A stretch of 64,000 nt of DNA. Origin: Gigantopelta aegis (Eukaryota; Mollusca; Gastropoda; Neomphalida; Peltospiridae). The DNA lies in NCBI RefSeq assembly GCF_016097555.1, contig NC_054701.1, positions 3,324,196 to 3,388,195 on the forward strand, given 5' to 3'. The notes beneath the pieces were generated by a model that made no database searches, was not told the DNA's origin, and saw only the letters and a program-made list of their open reading frames with translations. Positions 49,801 through 59,100 of this stretch are shown in pieces. Every line of letters starts with the position of its first letter. The first letter of the stretch is position 1. A program made the translations under genes and the position numbers.

Positions 49801-52627
49801 TGTGGCGAACAGATTACGAAATGCATACGCAAAATTCAACAACTTCGAGTCTGAATCTGGTAGACAACAGGATACTAGTATACACAATACACAGTACTTG
49901 AAAAATATTAGCATGCACCCAGTTTTAAAAGTCACATGCACACGCAAAAATCAGCATGCACCAGTGCATGTACTAACACTGCATTTCGAGCCCTGCATTA
50001 TAACCATTCCTTTGTTAAACTTATAGCACCTTTGCAAAACATCAGTACTGTTATGTTCTTGTTCCAAAAATATTATCAATTAACTCTGGTTGTTGAGGAT
50101 TCTTATTTCCTAATATACTTTTAAAATATTTAAAAGCTTTATCGAAATTTACTATCATACACTATGCATGTTTTATTAAAAAAAAATAACCATACTTTTT
50201 GATGGTGAATATGTCAATAATATCACTAGTAATAAGGCTTAAATTACATTTGTATTTGTTGATTCAGATGTTTGTTCATGTAATTAATATATGTTTATGT
50301 TATTGTTACTGCAGATAAATGTATATTATATTAGGGACCTCGGACACTTTTTAAATATGACAAGAATGATATTGATTGTTTGTTATACTGAAGAAATACC
50401 TTTAAAAGAATTTTTAAAATAAAAAAATTCAATTAGCCCTGACCCCCAAAATTAAAATTTTGTAATCAGGGTAGGTAACTCCATTTTGCAAAAAAAGAAA
50501 AAAAAAGAAAAAAAGTTTGGCACACTCAAAATTTTATGAATGTATTCATTATTTTCAAATAAAATACCTTCAATACCATTAATATAATCAGTATAATCGA
50601 CTAATTGGTCATTATAATACCCATCCACCCTCAAAAAGGGTTCAACATAAGAAAACGGCTATTTTTTTTGCATAAGCATATATCATACAACATGTGGAAT
50701 GTAATAAAACTCATTTGTGCATTACAAATGAACATTACAATCATCGTCATGTGCTACATGTAGTAATCAGTAATTCCTCATTCGTTACCCGCATTATCAC
50801 AGCATTCAATTGTACAGAGTAAAGAGCATCAATCGGCCATAGAAAAAGTGATATACAGGTCAATGGTCAATATGTAAGAAGACAAAATGTGTACCATTAA
50901 TGTTGTATCTCTGTCAAAATGTCAACTTGTGTGTGTGCTGTTGAGAGAAATGAGACAGAGACAGTGAGAGAGGAGGGAGAGAGGAAAGGAAGGACAGAGA
51001 GCAAAAGAGATAACAGATGTATGTTAGGTTTTGTGAAATTGAGTTTCTTTATAATTACAAAATTTGAAATAATTAGAGAATGCTTCATTGTTGGTTGTAG
51101 GGCTTATTAGATAGCCTGTCTTTGTTTTTTTTAAAATAAGTTAGTGGCATTAAAAAACAAAATTACATCACCCATGCTGTGTTATTGAGACAATTATATA
51201 CACATTTAGTGCTGTCGTTGTCAAAGGTGTGCAAACAGTGGTTTAATTGGTGAAACGAAAAGTTGTAGAATACATGTAGTTAGGATTTTTAAAAGTTTTT
51301 TTACACATTAAGTATATAGTCAAAGTTGACATTTTTACCTGGGTAACACTTTAATAGATTACAGCCAGTGCTCCACAACTGGTGTAACAAAGGCCATGGT
51401 GTATACTATCCTGTCTGTGGGATGGTGCATATAAAAGATCCCTTGCTGCTAATCGAAAAGAGTAGCCCATTTAGTGGCAACAGCAGGTTTCCTCTCACAA
51501 TATCTGTGTGGTTCTTAACCGTAAATAAAATGTGTCGAGTGCATGGTTAAATAAAACATTTCCTTCCTTCCACTTTAATACTAATATTAATAGTTGATAT
51601 TTTGACTTGACATTTTTCCCAGTGACATTTTGTCCTACATCCGTAAATTATAAAGATGGTGGTTATAGGGATTAATTTTATGTGATTCCCTAACAACAGA
51701 TATGTCAGGGTCACAATAAATGTATTCATAATAACAAATCATTGAAAATGTAAACAAATATCCGCCATCTTGGATTGTAGTAAACACACAAACAGGAAGA
51801 TGTTGTTAACGGGCGATCACAGTTATACATCAAAACATCTAAATTTTGTCATGTATTGTAAGAGTAATAAATTAAATATAATTACCTCACAAAAATAAAT
51901 ACTTGCAATAACGACAACAACACTATTTTTCAATAATTAAATGCAATATCGCTACTTTTTCACTTTGCCGCTGAATAAAACGTAAAGTGGCAAGTAACAC
52001 GAGTTCTATATTTGTTATAAAGTTTTATCAATGTATTTTATACCTGTTACAAGTACTGGTATTCTTCCAATATTAAACAATAAATGTTTTATAGACGTTA
52101 ACTAACGTGCTTTTCAAACCTTGCATTCGGCAATGGTGTAACAGATGTGAGTGGCGCTACCAGTCTTCCGGTGAGGTCTCTAATTATATTGTTATTTTTG
52201 CTCTGCCCATATTCGGGTGTTATGCAAATAAATTATTCTTATTCTGTCAAAACATTACACTAACCGTGATCCCTTATAGGCCTAATTATTGTTTGAGGAC
52301 ATCTGTCAATATGTGTGCATTACGCCATGGGCCTCTACAACTCCCCCCCCCCCCCCACCAAAAAAACAACAAAACAAACCAACTTAAAAGTTAAAAGATT
52401 ATGCAACTTATTTAAGATTGCCAGGGTCACTGGGGTGAGGGTCAATTCACCCCTCTGCCATCAGCAGAGTTGTACTAAAAGTTCTATAACGTCAATGACA
52501 CTAACTCTAGACAAAATCCAATGATATTATCGTTAAGCCAATATGGTCCTTCCAAAAGACTGACATCCGACTTTCTTAGTAAACTGTCATTAAAATTCAA
52601 AATGATAGGGTCTTCGTCCTCAGCCAT
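34649..52627 (-). CDS. SENP8: SENP8 (NEDD8-specific protease, DEN1/NEDP1); 6 coding exons
   Basis: Exons in order: 52627-52506, 46242-46154, 39966-39861, 38588-38473, 36077-36024, 34827-34649. They total 666 nt, which is 221 aa plus stop (human 212 aa). All introns are GT-AG with matching phases. The family is a ULP/C48 cysteine protease that processes the NEDD8 precursor and removes NEDD8 from substrates. Conserved parts are DSLLRKSDVSLLEGPYWLND (14-33), NDNPRDAAGGSHW with catalytic His105, FRHYDSS with Asp122, CPQQQNGYDCG with oxyanion Gln160 and nucleophile Cys166, and a C-terminal helix ending KELIAAVERDQ. Each active-site residue is offset by +3 from human SENP8. The chosen ATG has a strong context (A at -3, G at +4). 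In-frame ATGs at 52705 and 52699 would add up to 26 residues but are less likely. The gene spans 18 kb because its introns are full of repeats. Identity is by recalled similarity. Confidence 0.96.
34828..36023. other. SENP8 intron 5, AT-rich
   Basis: No transposon was recognised. A short duplicated/inverted segment lies near 35860-35945, with TAGGAATAAAAATAA copies and a reverse copy TTTTTATTCCTA. Confidence 0.5.
36024..36077 (-). CDS. SENP8: SENP8 coding exon 5 (54 nt)
   Basis: Acceptor TGTCTTTTAG, donor AAAATG/GTAACA. It encodes PLGRMQFIEMDCPQQQN, including oxyanion-hole Gln160. It was found by linking exon phases (G|CT and G|GT) and by similarity to the family. Confidence 0.9.
36372..36400. 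repeat. (TAA)n microsatellite
   Basis: A run of TAA units next to the Tc1 relic. Confidence 0.9.
36407..37224 (-). mobile_element. Tc1/mariner relic in SENP8 intron 4
   Basis: The inverted termini are CTAAAGGCAAAAGTTATTG on the left and CTCAAAGGCAAAAGTTATTG from the right, with TA at 36405-36406 and 37225-37226. On the minus strand it keeps a hook/second-subdomain piece (SGRPPVTIARQDT, stop, IRTMHLQNRF) fused to the transposase C terminus (LVASMRRRCQACINAQGG, then HTRY). The catalytic core is deleted. Confidence 0.9.
37498..37750 (-). repeat. SINE, minus orientation, headless
   Basis: It reads AGTTTGTTTTATTTTACGAC through CATCCCACAGACAAGATAGC. The tRNA-like head is absent. Confidence 0.85.
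38347..38485 (-). repeat. 45-bp repeat of the SENP8 exon 4/intron 4 boundary, 3 copies
   Basis: On the minus strand each unit contains CCTTTGTTCATG followed by the donor GTATGTGTTTCCC. The genuine exon 4 end is at 38473. Identical donor copies follow 45 and 90 nt further on, at 38428 and 38383. The intervening sequence has no stop in the SENP8 frame (repeating FVHGMCFPSTYTSHS). Confidence 0.95.
38473..38588 (-). CDS. SENP8: SENP8 coding exon 4 (catalytic Asp)
   Basis: Acceptor GTTACCAG, donor CATG/GTATGT. It encodes SLLVYVRSKQEFRHYDSS through KLQPFVH, with Asp122 in HYDS. Two further in-frame donors lie downstream (see the 45-bp repeat). Confidence 0.95.
38790..39115 (+). repeat. tRNA-derived SINE, plus orientation
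   Basis: Head GATACAGCACTCGCCTGATG and GGATCGATCC-type B box, body with AAAAGATCCCTTGCTGCTAA, tail variant ending AAATAAACATTTCCTTCC. Confidence 0.88.
39116..39860. other. SENP8 intron 3, rest: no recognised feature
   Basis: AT-rich sequence without clear repeats. Confidence 0.4.
39861..39966 (-). CDS. SENP8: SENP8 coding exon 3 (catalytic His)
   Basis: Acceptor TGTTTGTTTTCAG, donor CACTG/GTTTGT. It encodes VEELSILLESLYLPVKQ through DAAGGSHW with His105. Its first 20 nt plus its acceptor are the unit of the huge 38-bp array upstream. Confidence 0.95.
39967..41382 (-). repeat. 38-bp minisatellite of the SENP8 intron 2/exon 3 boundary, proximal block
   Basis: On the minus strand each unit is TGTTTGTTTTCAG (acceptor) followed by TGGAGGAGCTCTCTATACTG and a few bases. 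The genuine exon 3 differs by a few bases (TTGAGGAGCTTTCTATACTG). About 38 units are present, some 30-36 bp long. No stop occurs in any of the three sense frames, so long frames such as VEELSILYTVCFQWRSSL run through it. These are repeat artefacts unless decoy acceptors are used. Confidence 0.96.
41383..42562. other. Insertion between minisatellite units, origin unknown
   Basis: The array unit is recognisable up to about 41382 and resumes at about 42563, so about 1.18 kb was inserted. No terminal inverted repeats, transposase or poly(A) were recognised. It contains TCGGCCGGTTTTGATTATG near its left end. Confidence 0.5.
42563..42610 (-). repeat. Isolated unit of the SENP8 acceptor minisatellite
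   Basis: A single TACAGATAGCTCCTCCACTG unit stranded between two insertions. Confidence 0.9.
42611..45265. mobile_element. Unclassified DNA transposon interrupting the SENP8 minisatellite
   Basis: The termini are inverted GGGCCATTCCGTGGTA (left) and GGGCCATTCCATGGTA (from the right). The tetramer ATAG flanks both sides (42607-42610 and 45266-45269), a possible 4-bp target duplication. Six copies of GTCACGTCCTGGC (one with AT for CG) in both orientations lie in its right half: 44081, 44244, 44413, 44933, 45131, 45228. No transposase was recognised. A second inverted-repeat element is nested at 42718-44007. Superfamilies with 4-bp duplications include Sola and Chapaev, but assignment is not possible here. 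Confidence 0.75.
42718..44007. mobile_element. Nested inverted-repeat DNA element, possibly P/THAP-related
   Basis: Terminal inverted repeats of about 120 bp begin TAGACGGGTTT and are flanked by TA. Both arms contain CTCCCTTAATGGCGG and a short frame. On the right arm the plus strand reads MPSRYCCVNFTPLMAA from 43895, and the left arm has a diverged minus-strand version. An N-terminal Met with a close Cys-Cys resembles THAP-domain starts, which P-type transposases carry, but no further THAP residues are visible. The family is therefore speculative. Confidence 0.65.
45270..45898 (-). repeat. 38-bp minisatellite of the SENP8 acceptor, distal block
   Basis: About 16 units have the same structure as at 39967-41382. 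They are much more homogeneous and strictly 38 bp, mostly GAAAACAAACCTTGTACAGT on the plus strand. This block was separated from the proximal one by the two insertions. Confidence 0.96.
46154..46242 (-). CDS. SENP8: SENP8 coding exon 2
   Basis: Acceptor CATTTCAG, donor CACGTG/GTAAAC. It encodes YFEKEKFSHSVDRL through VQLIKLSR, matching the SENP8 segment between the WLND motif and the His block. Confidence 0.93.
46255..46380 (-). repeat. SINE fragment, minus orientation
   Basis: Partial body (ATCATCGGCTACTGGATGTC through GGTTTCCATTGGCAGCAAGC), directly upstream of exon 2 in the intron. Confidence 0.75.
46550..46715 (-). repeat. Dispersed repeat, copy 2
   Basis: Reverse complement of the CEP83 intron 10 segment 20270-20450 (AACACCAGGATGACCAGAAA through TATGCCTTAGTGTTTAAAAA). 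Confidence 0.7.
46861..46892. repeat. (TA)n microsatellite
   Basis: About 30 bp of TA repeat. Confidence 0.95.
47445..47645 (-). repeat. tRNA-like SINE of a second family
   Basis: The minus strand reads GGTTCAAGCATGCTGTCCTG through GTGTAGTGGTCTTACCATTG and GGGAGCCGGTATCCTGCGAA, with tRNA-like GTAGTGG and GTTCAA motifs. It is unlike the main SINE in this window. Confidence 0.65.
48076..48365 (-). repeat. SINE, minus orientation, alternative head
   Basis: Body and tail of the main SINE family (AAAGTTTGTTTTATTTAACG first). The head GAATGCTCCGTAAGGCTCAA is shared with the copy at 57740-58052 and differs from the tRNA-like head of the others. Confidence 0.85.
48951..49377. other. Diverged copy of a dispersed repeat
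   Basis: Segments around AAACAAAATGGCTGCCCC and the following 150 bp resemble 47930-48075, so a repeat family is present on both sides. No gene was recognised. Confidence 0.4.
49378..49995. mobile_element. hAT-like MITE
   Basis: The termini are CAGGGCTAGAAATG on the left and TTTCGAGCCCTG on the right, with longer subterminal similarity containing GCATGCACCAGTGCATGTAC-type palindromes in both arms. No coding region is present and the target duplication is not clear. Confidence 0.7.
49996..51361. other. SENP8 intron 1, AT-rich without recognised features
   Basis: No gene, transposon end or RNA was recognised. A purine-rich GAGA stretch lies near 50946-51008. Confidence 0.4.
51362..51578 (+). 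repeat. SINE, plus orientation, headless
   Basis: It runs from CCAGTGCTCCACAACTGGTG through AAAAGATCCCTTGCTGCTAA to the tail AAATAAAACATTTCCTTCC. Confidence 0.87.
52506..52627 (-). CDS. SENP8: SENP8 coding exon 1
   Basis: ATG at 52627-52625 in context AAGATGG. It encodes MAEDEDPIILNF and the conserved DSLLRKSDVSLLEGPYWLND, then donor CTAGA/GTTAGT. The same frame stays open upstream to an ATG at 52705, so a longer N terminus cannot be excluded. Confidence 0.93.
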
Positions 52628-53201
52628 CTTTTTGTCATAAATGTAGTTTCCTCCTTCGTTATGGCGAACCTTCTGAATAGGACGCGCAAGAACGTGCATA
52701 CTCATTTACTGCTAATCGGAAGATGTTACGGATACAGTCAGGTTTCTGTTCAAAATATAAATCATGTGTTATTTCTTATGTGTAACTGTAACACCATTAA
52801 TTAAACTTGGATTTTGTTCTCTTTTTTTTTTTTCGTTTTTCTAAACATTCTTTAAAATCCAAACTGGGTAATCGAGGTTAAACCGAAAAAAATTGACACA
52901 AACGAAGAAAGCATTGATTGCCAAGATTGTGTATCTTTTATCAAGTAGGTAAAAAAAATTCTACTGTTGCGTGATTATCATTGAAAATACTGAAACTATT
53001 GGCAGCCAGACGTTCAACGACCTAATTAAAAAAAGAGAAGATATCTAGGAATATACATATTATTACATAATCCGTTTACGACAATAACCTGTTTTCGTAC
53101 TCTGATCATGTTTGTTTTAGCTGTTTATTTAAAGGTACATAATCATATTTCCAAATACCATATTTTGTGTGTATGTGTTGGGTGGTTGTTTGTTTGGGGG
53201 A

Positions 53202-54329
53202 CCAGACAACTCGGACCGGGGGACAACTCGGCCCAGACATCTCGGCCACGGGGCCGAGTTATTAGACTGATAGACGGGGCATGCTGTGACACATTATATG
53301 TGTGTTAAGTATGATAGTTGGCCATGTCGTAGTGTCGAAGTATTGTACTATAGTAATAATAATGCATTATACTGATAGATACCGCTAACTATATGGTCAC
53401 CATTAAGAATGACAATTGTGTATGTCGTAGGCGCATATCGTAGTGTCGGATGGGTTTCTAGAAGTATTGTACTATAGAAATAACGCAAAAGACATCATTT
53501 GCCAAATTCCCACATTTATTACATTAAATACATACACACATATGTACACAAAAAACCCAACAGAACACATATACATAAATAGTTATAATAAAGAAATAAA
53601 ACACCAATCACCAAAAGAACATAGAAATAAAACGTCCAACAAAAGATAAATGTCAGTGTGCAACAGGGGCGTACAGCTTTCCACAGGCAGACAGGAATCT
53701 CGAAGTGGACACTTCACCATCTGTGTAGCGTCCCCACAGTTCGAAAATTTTCCCCTGCAGATTCCTGAAAGCCTTCCTCTGTCACCGTCGCATCTTCCTC
53801 TCTGAGACGAACCGGCATGTCAGAGGAACCAGCCTGGCTTCAGTGTGGAGCATGGGAACCAACTTGTAGAAGGGAGTGGCTGTTCCAAGGGCACGGTGAT
53901 TCAGTCGGTGATGCCATCCCTCCACATCGTTGTTGGTCCTCACACTCTGGTTGAAGACTGACCAGGCGTTCACAGACCACACGCTGCTCCTCATCCAGGT
54001 GCGGTCCACATAGTCCATGAGGGTCACCAGTCAACAATTTATCAATTTAACAAAAAACAAAAAACACATTCTTTTATTTCTGTGAGAATACTTTAATTTA
54101 AAAAAACAACACTTGTTCAACAATATTGTTCAACAATAGACAAGATTGTCCATGTGGCGAGTTGTCTCTGGACTCCGGGCTGAGTTGTCTCGTGGTGGGC
54201 CGGGTTGTTTCAGAACTCTGGGCCGAGCTGTCTCGACGTGGGCCGAGTTGTCTCAGAACTCTGGGCCGAGCTGTCTCGACGTGGGCCGAGTTGTCTGGGC
54301 CGAGTTGTCCTCCGGGCCGAGTTGTCTGG
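53202..54329 (-). mobile_element. MULE transposon relic with GC-rich terminal repeats
   Basis: Both ends are built of CCAGACAACTCGG-type motifs in inverted orientation. The left end (53202-53265) has three or four copies. The right end (54140-54329) has about eight copies of GGGCCGAGTTGTCT in tandem. A MULE transposase C-terminal fragment lies between them. The flanks are TTTGTTTG-rich, so the target duplication is unclear. Confidence 0.75.
53650..54027 (-). pseudogene. MULE transposase, C-terminal fragment
   Basis: It reads WSVFNQSVRTNNDVEGWHHR, then LNHRALGTATPFYKLVPML and a basic end. This is the C-terminal helical region common in molluscan MULE transposases. A stop codon after SERKMRR interrupts it. 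The same frame then continues QRKAFRNLQGKIFELWGRY to a stop near 53650. The catalytic DDE region upstream is missing. Confidence 0.8.
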
Positions 54330-55654
54330 CATTCATTTGTTTGTTTGTTTTACATTATTTGTGTGTTTGATCTCGACGCATTAACTGATCCCACACATAA
54401 TATGCATGATTCTAGGATTCTAAATAGGAAGTAAAATACCCTGTGGCTTGCTTATTTTTTATTTTTTTTATTATTATTTTTTTAACGGCAGGCCAAAAAA
54501 ATTATATCCTATATAAAAAAAAAGAGTAATAATAATAATAATAATAATCATTTTAAAAAGGCCTGCTGAAAATAAAACAACAAGAGTTGAGGGAAAGCTG
54601 TGGGATATAGTATGTGAAAAATTACTGTCATCTCCAAAATGTATTTTAGAGCATCATACATACATCTCTTTGTTGAAAAATAATGTGCGATTTAAAAAAA
54701 CAAAAAAAACACACATTTTGCAAGGGAGTTTTTATTTCAACAGACTGGTACAAAAAATTGACTTTTTTAAAGATTTTCGCAGACCGCTATTTCAAGCCCT
54801 AATTGAGTGAACGCCTTTAAAATATATATTTGGACTGACATTCATGACTTGGTCTTAGAGAAATAAGAGTAGCTTCCCCAAGAATCGTTGTTAAAAATAG
54901 CAATGTATTTTTATGTTTTAACTAATTTTATATAATTTGCTGGCAATCTTCATACTAGTTTACAAGTATGCCTTTGGTTTGAATACACACACGTGTCACA
55001 AACAGTTGGAAGATAGTATTACAAGTCAGGTGTCCCTATCGGATGGCAGTTTATTACTATATAAATGAATGCAAAACATGGTTAATATATTCTAAGTAAA
55101 AATGCAGACACATGTATCTACAGTGACAGCAATATATTAAAGAAACTTTCTGTGTACACAAACCGTGCATGTATAAAACAGAATTTTGGTACACAACACA
55201 TTTTTTTTTACATTAGGTGTGTTGTTTTTGTGGATTTTTTATTTTTTATTATTATTTTTTATTTTTAAATAATTATATACAGTATTTAATAATGAAGTTG
55301 TAGCACATTTATGCTAAGTCAGCATATACGATAATGTGTATATGTGTTTCATTTTTTGTCTTTTAAATTTTTATTATTAACCAGGAACCCTTGAGATTTG
55401 ACAGAGTTCATTTTTTTTTAAATAAAAAATTGTCAATATTGGAGAATTTTAAGTAGGTACCATAAAAGTGACAATAATTACAAGAACATATGCTACAGTG
55501 TTGGAACAAGAGACAGAGTAATGATTATAGGATAGCTATTTCAATATGAAGTTCATCAATTGTTTTACTAAATAAAAAAACTTTATTTAGCTAAGGAGTA
55601 TAAAATTTATAGATACATGTTTAGTATTATTATGATGGAAAAACTGAAAAATCT
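54330..55654. other. AT-rich sequence between SENP8 and the HDAC gene
   Basis: (TAA)n near 54526-54549 and AT-rich tracts. The promoter and untranslated first exon(s) of the HDAC gene, and the SENP8 promoter, must lie between about 52.7 and 55.98 kb, but no core promoter was recognised. Confidence 0.4.
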
Positions 55655-55835
55655 GGTCTGACCCATGGCACTAACTAACGGCTGCCAGTAGTAGGTGAGT
55701 ATAGAACCTAAAGCTAATGGGAAATGACTAGGTGTGTGGCATGCATAGCCACAAGAGACAAGCACCTGTCGCATTTGGAGAGACAATGACTATGATGTGG
55801 AGATGGACAACAAAAGAAGCTAGGAGGAGCTGCCA
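55655..55835 (+). repeat. Dispersed repeat, copy 1
   Basis: TGGTCTGACCCATGGCACTA through GGAGAGACAATGAC, GATGTGGAG; repeated at 59330-59530 in an HDAC intron. Confidence 0.8.
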
Positions 55836-55986
55836 GATCGGGAAGAAATGAGATGGAAGTCAAAAGTAGAGAAAGAAAATGGGGCAATGGGATTAAAACA
55901 AAAAAAATTATGAAGGAAACTGGTTGCAGCCAAGTTGATTTTTTTTTTATACCGATAGTACTACTTCAATGTTTTATTTTAGCACA

Positions 55987-56112
55987 ATGAGTGACAAGGA
56001 TCCCGAAGTATCCAGTGGTGATGGGGTGATCCGTCCTATGTCGGGGGAAACACAGAATGGAGAAGATGATGTGGAGAAGACACTGACGGCAGATATCGGC
56101 CGTGGTGACCAG
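55987..56112 (+). CDS. HDAC6-like coding exon 1
   Basis: The exon begins at 55983 after TTTATTTTAG; ATG in ACAATGA. It encodes 42 residues ending GRGDQ, donor CAG/GTAACT. Confidence 0.85.
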
Positions 56113-59100
56113 GTAACTATCACAGGTGTACCGATATCGCTTGCCTTGTCTAAAGCAGTAACCACTGTTTCAGGGCTCAAGATAGAGGCCTGCATAAAGC
56201 TCAAAGCAGTCCGTTATTTAGACCTTATAGAGCCTGCGTAAAGCTCAAAGCAGTCCGTTATTTAGACCTGATAGAGGTCTGCGTAAAGCTCAAAGCAGTC
56301 CGTTATTTAGACCTGATAGAGGCCTGCGTAAAGCTCAAAGCAGTCCGTTATTTAGACCTGATAGAGGCCTGCGTAAAGCTCAAAGCAGTCCGTTATTTAG
56401 ACCTGATAGAGGCCTGCGTAAAGCTCAAAGCAGTCCGTTATTTAGACCTGATAGAGGCCTGCGTAAAGCTCAAAGCAGTCCGTTATTTAGACCTGATAGA
56501 GCCTGCATAAAGCTCAAAGCAGTCCGTTATTTAGACCTGATAGAGGCCTGCGTAAAGCTCAAAGCAGTCCGTTATTTAGACCTGATAGAGGCCTGCGTAA
56601 AGCTCAAAGCAGTCTCATTTGTTATTTAGTTTGTGAATGTGTTGTATTTTAGTCATGTAATGCTCTAAAGTATACCTCGTAGGACCTTACTTTCCACATA
56701 CTATCCCAAACCTTCCCTTCACCCCATGTTGTCTAATTTCCAGTAGGCCATATTTTTAGGTTTTGGCCTGCTACATTTAAACAAGATTCATAGCAGACTT
56801 TAAATTCCTTGAAAGTCTTTCAATTTGAAGAAATTGTTTTTAGGTCTTTGATAGTCTTTGAATTGTAATAAAAGTCTTTAAAAGTCTTTAAATTCTCACA
56901 AATCATAGCTAAAGCAAGGATAATATCTTTTACAGCTGCATGCATTTGATATTTTCCACTTACAAGGTTTAATCTGTCATGATGCATGTAAAAAAGCTCA
57001 ATTTTTTGCCATGGACAGCAAAGTAAACAAACTTATTTGGTATAATTATTGCATTCTATTGTCTTTGACCGCTGTGTAAAAGTCTTTGAAAGTCTTTGAA
57101 TTTGCTTGGTCTTTAAGGCTATGAACCCTGTTTAAAAAATAACAGTAGGCCATATTTTACTTCCTATTTCGAGCTCTGCTGTTCGTCATGTTTAAATGCT
57201 GGTTCTTACATTGAAATGAACAAATGTTGGGCACGGTTAGTACTTGGAGAGTGACTGTCTGGAAATACAAAGTCAGGCCTCCGGTTGTCAGTAGCATGTT
57301 GTTAGTGCGTCAGCAAAATCATAGTCGCTTTTGTGTCACTGGATAAAAATTACTACCGTTAGTAAAACTCCTCAACAACAGCAAAATGAATAGATTTGGT
57401 GTACATTATCTACCAGAATTTAACATTTGTACGTCTAAAATATGTTCACCTGCAACAAAAGAACTTTTCATTTGCTGTAAAAGTCGCTTTTTTTAAATGC
57501 CATAGACAGGCTCAAAATTGTCATTGGTGAGCCATTTGACCTACAGCAATTTTTTTTTTTAATAGAGACAAATTCTTACGTTCGAGCTCTGTCACCGAGT
57601 CATGAGTACTAGTAATCAGTTATTACCATAATTACAGAATGGGGTCCAGTGATCACAATGCACAGAACCAACCCCTGCAATTGCCTACGGCAATCGGCAA
57701 TGCCGTGGAGTATTTAATTCTCCACAGCACTTTTTGACTATATTCAAGGTTTACCTACTCCAAACTCTGAGTGAGTGCTCCGCAAGGCTAAATGGGTAGG
57801 TGTAAACCACTTGCACCGACCAGTGATCCATAACTGGTTCAATAAAGGCCATGGTTTGTGCTATCCTGCCTGTGGGAAGCGCAAATAAAAGATCCCTTGC
57901 TGCTAATCGGAAAGAGTAGCCCATGTAGTGGCGACAGAGCGGGTTTCCTATCAAAATCTGTATGGTCCTTAACCATATGTCTGATGCCATATAACCGTAA
58001 ATAAAATGTGTTGAGTGCGTCATTAAATAAAACATTTCTTTCTTTCTTTTCTTTATATTCAAGGTTTTTTCAATGGCATGTTTTTTTTGCCATGGACATT
58101 TTCTTAATTACATGGGTTGCAGAATTGAGGCCTGTGAGTGCTTTGAATATTGAAAATTGAAACATTAGTTTAATGTGAAATGAAATGTACCTGTAATATG
58201 CTAAGAAAGAACTAACCTGAAATTTGGATTAAGACATGTAATAAGAACAGGTCCTGGTACATGTTTCACCTGGAAAATTTAAGCAAGAACATGTTAAAGT
58301 AGTTTGGTGATATTAACATTCTGTCATATAAAACAATTGTTTGATTTAAAATTTCAGGATACTGATAAAGCCCCGGAGAGTGATGATGAAGACTTACAAC
58401 TTCTGATGGGAATGTGCTGTATTGTAAGTTTCTAGTTACCCCCACCCCCAAAAATAAACACACAAAAAAAAACCTCTTAATTAATAATTCAAAATATAAG
58501 ATTTGTTTAACAACTATAACCAGGAGGTAATTTAAATTTCTTGGCTATATATTTGTAATAATTTTTCTTTTCCTACACAACACACACATATTGATTTGAA
58601 GGCTTGCTTATCAATATTATGTACATCAATGATTTGGAACGGACTATCATGAGTTTATTTTCACTACTCATTAACAGTATGAGTGTAATACAAGTATATG
58701 TTTTGTGTGTTCCAGAAGGATTCATCAGAACATCAACCAGAGACCGTTAATGGGTAAGACTTTGTAGTGTTTCTTCATGTGAAGTTTTCATTCTTGTAGG
58801 AAATTCATAACTTAGTAAGTATGGCTAACTGTAATGTAGGGAACATTTTATTCAGTGTCATGTCAGACACGTCGCAATTTGCTACTAAGTTTCACAAATT
58901 GCCACACAATTCTATAAAGTTAACTATAAGTTGCTAATCAAAACTTTGAAAACAAAATGTTCCCAGTAATGTACTTTCAACTGTGTGTTAATACCAGCAG
59001 CCATTCTTAAACTAAATGAACTAAAGACAAGTAATATTTGTTGAATGACCGCACAGCCTATTTTAAACTAAGATGGTTATTTTGAGTCTAGGTAACCAGA

